A DNA stretch of 7,046 nucleotides, taken from Pseudarthrobacter sp. GTDB lineage: Bacteria > Actinomycetota > Actinomycetes > Actinomycetales > Micrococcaceae. The stretch's first letter is position 1; each line of letters starts with the position of its first letter. Shown here one piece after another: positions 5,699 through 7,046 of the stretch. Made by a program: the position numbers and the translations under genes. The stretch lies in contig JABFWC010000122.1 of the NCBI GenBank assembly GCA_013362385.1, positions 1 through 7,046 of the forward strand. The letters are read 5' to 3'. Under the pieces are notes generated by a model. The model was given only the letters and a program-made list of their open reading frames with translations, did no database searches and was not told the DNA's origin.

Positions 5699-7046
5699 GG
5701 CTCAAGCTCACGCTGCTGCGCAACGGGCTTCGCCGCAGCCGCTGGCAGCTGGTGGGCATGGCCATCGCCGGTCTGTACGCGCTCGGTGTGGTGGCCACGC
5801 TGATCCTTGCCTTGGTCCTGCTGCGCCGTGCCGGTCCCGAGGCTGCCCACACGGCCGTTGTGCTCGGCGGTGCCGCAGCCGTGCTTGGCTGGGGCGTGGT
5901 TCCGCTGGTGGCATCAGCCACGGACATGACCCTTGACCCGGCCCGCTTCACTACCTTCGCCATCCCCATGCCGCAGCTGCTGGCCGGCCTGGCGCTCGGC
6001 GGCCTGATCGGCATCCCCGGGCTTGCCACCCTGCTGGTGGCGCTGTCCACCGTTGTGACCTGGTCCCGGGGGGTGCTGCCGGCGCTCGCGGCGCTGGTGG
6101 GCGCCTGCCTGGGCGTGATGACATGCGTGGTGCTGGCCAAGGTTGCCACCACGGCGACTGCCAGCCTCGCTGCCTCCCGGCGCTTCAAGGACACCAGCTC
6201 CATCGCCTTCATGGTGCCACTGGTCCTGCTGGGGCCGATCGTGGCAGCGGTGGGCCGCGGCATCTCCGCCTCCGCAGCGTTCCTGCCTGACTTTGCCCGC
6301 ACTCTCTCGTGGACTCCGCTCGGCGCGCCGTGGGCGCTCGCCGGCGATGTTGCTGCCGGGCAGGCGGGGGCTGCCGCGCTGAAGCTGCTGCTGTCCCTGG
6401 CCACCCTCACAGTTTTGGCCTGGTGCTGGAAACTCCTCCTGGAGCGCGCACTGGTGACGCCCCCGTACGCCGGTGGCGCCAGGCGCAAGGGCAGCCGGCT
6501 GGGAATGCTGGGCGTGCTGCCGGCAACTCCCGCCGGTGCCGTGATGGCAAGGTCGCTCACCTACTGGCTCCGCGACCCTCGGTATTCGGGGTCCCTGGTG
6601 GTCATCCCGCTGCTTCCGGTAGTGCTGGCTTTCCAGGGAACGCAAACCGGCAACTATTCCAGCCTTGCCTTCCTGGCTCCGATATCCGCGTTCATCCTGG
6701 CCTGGTCCATTTCCGCGGATGTGTCCTACGACAACACCGCCTTCGCCCTGCACCTGGCCACCGGGGTGTCCGGGGTGGCGGACCGGCTGGGCAGGGCGCT
6801 GGCCTGCCTGGCATTTGCCTTGCCGGTGGTGCTGGCGTTCTCGGTGGGCTACGCCGCCTTCAGCCATGAGTGGACGGCGCTGCCCGGGCGCCTGGGCTTC
6901 AGCCTGGGCATACTCTTCACCGGCCTCGGCCTGTCCTCGGTGGTGTCGGCACGGTACACCGTGACGGTTCCGCTGCCGGGCGACAGTCCGTTAAAGAAAC
7001 CGCCGGGCAATGTGGGACAGACCCTTGCGGTGCAGTTCCTGGGCAT
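5680..7046 (+). CDS. ABC transporter membrane (permease) protein, 3' end outside window
   Basis: Translating from ATG 5680 gives 455 codons without a stop to the window edge, so the gene is truncated by the window, not broken. The protein begins MVAHLLRLKLTLLRNGLRRSR, a basic amphipathic start, and then has about ten hydrophobic segments (approximate residues 24-47, 58-80, 97-125, 132-158, 175-200, 234-252, 306-322, 328-345, 372-395 and 408-424). A polar stretch, ATDMTLDPARF (80-90), follows the second segment; from memory similar stretches occur in actinobacterial ABC-2-like permeases of about 500-550 residues. A hydrophilic loop at about 253-305 includes a basic GGARRKGSR. It overlaps the ATPase gene by 19 bases and has a strong ribosome binding site, so the two surely form one transporter. 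The substrate is unknown. The many minus-strand open frames across 5523-6867 are shadows of this gene. Confidence 0.88.
   Translation, partial: MVAHLLRLKLTLLRNGLRRSRWQLVGMAIAGLYALGVVATLILALVLLRRAGPEAAHTAVVLGGAAAVLGWGVVPLVASATDMTLDPARFTTFAIPMPQLLAGLALGGLIGIPGLATLLVALSTVVTWSRGVLPALAALVGACLGVMTCVVLAKVATTATASLAASRRFKDTSSIAFMVPLVLLGPIVAAVGRGISASAAFLPDFARTLSWTPLGAPWALAGDVAAGQAGAAALKLLLSLATLTVLAWCWKLLLERALVTPPYAGGARRKGSRLGMLGVLPATPAGAVMARSLTYWLRDPRYSGSLVVIPLLPVVLAFQGTQTGNYSSLAFLAPISAFILAWSISADVSYDNTAFALHLATGVSGVADRLGRALACLAFALPVVLAFSVGYAAFSHEWTALPGRLGFSLGILFTGLGLSSVVSARYTVTVPLPGDSPLKKPPGNVGQTLAVQFLG

Noticed and set aside
5523..6867. Long minus-strand frames of 345 and 317 codons opposite the permease
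   Set aside because: The plus-strand frame from 5680 encodes a clear polytopic membrane protein with a ribosome binding site and coupling to the ATPase. The minus-strand products are Ser/Ala/Arg/Gly-rich shadows.
6309..6869. Plus-strand 186-codon frame inside the permease
   Set aside because: It is an out-of-frame reading of the permease with Gly/Arg-rich sequence and no membrane segments or domain.

Overview
The window is gene-dense, very GC-rich DNA with strong G/C bias at third codon positions. The protein families and the promoter style (TANNNT hexamers 6-7 bases before start codons that have no Shine-Dalgarno sequence) point to an actinobacterium. The closest feel is the Arthrobacter/Pseudarthrobacter group of Micrococcaceae, but that genus-level guess rests on recall of similar proteins, not on a search. 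I see no rRNA or tRNA gene, CRISPR array, insertion sequence, phage gene or attachment site. It reads as ordinary chromosome.

Layout. (1) 1-687, plus strand: the 3' part of a gene for a probably exported protein of unknown function. (2) 739-2825, plus strand: a two-gene unit. The first gene encodes a thioredoxin-fold plus TPR protein of the YbbN/CnoX type whose redox cysteines are both replaced. Its stop codon overlaps the GTG start of an Old Yellow Enzyme of the YqjM class. (3) 2826-2983: a convergent intergenic region with a candidate hairpin and a three-copy 13-base tandem repeat; the last copy contains the stop codon of the next gene. (4) 2981-4855, minus strand: a CPA1 Na+/H+ antiporter fused to a cytoplasmic helical region and a C-terminal UBP-type zinc finger. 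(5) 4856-4903: a 48-base divergent promoter region. (6) 4904-7046, plus strand: an ABC transporter ATPase and, overlapping it by 19 bases, its membrane partner, which is still open at the window edge.

How the genes may work together. The thioredoxin-fold protein and the ene-reductase look co-transcribed and translationally coupled; a shared role in redox or electrophile stress is possible but unproven. The ABC pair should form one transporter of unknown substrate. The antiporter is transcribed away from it and could share control through the short common promoter region.

The most interesting item is the antiporter with the eukaryote-like UBP zinc finger. It keeps the full set of candidate zinc ligands and the aromatic residues that, in eukaryotic relatives, hold a C-terminal Gly-Gly peptide. 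I recall similar fusions in other actinobacteria, so the architecture is probably not unique, but I know of no defined function. I found no convincing wholly new system.
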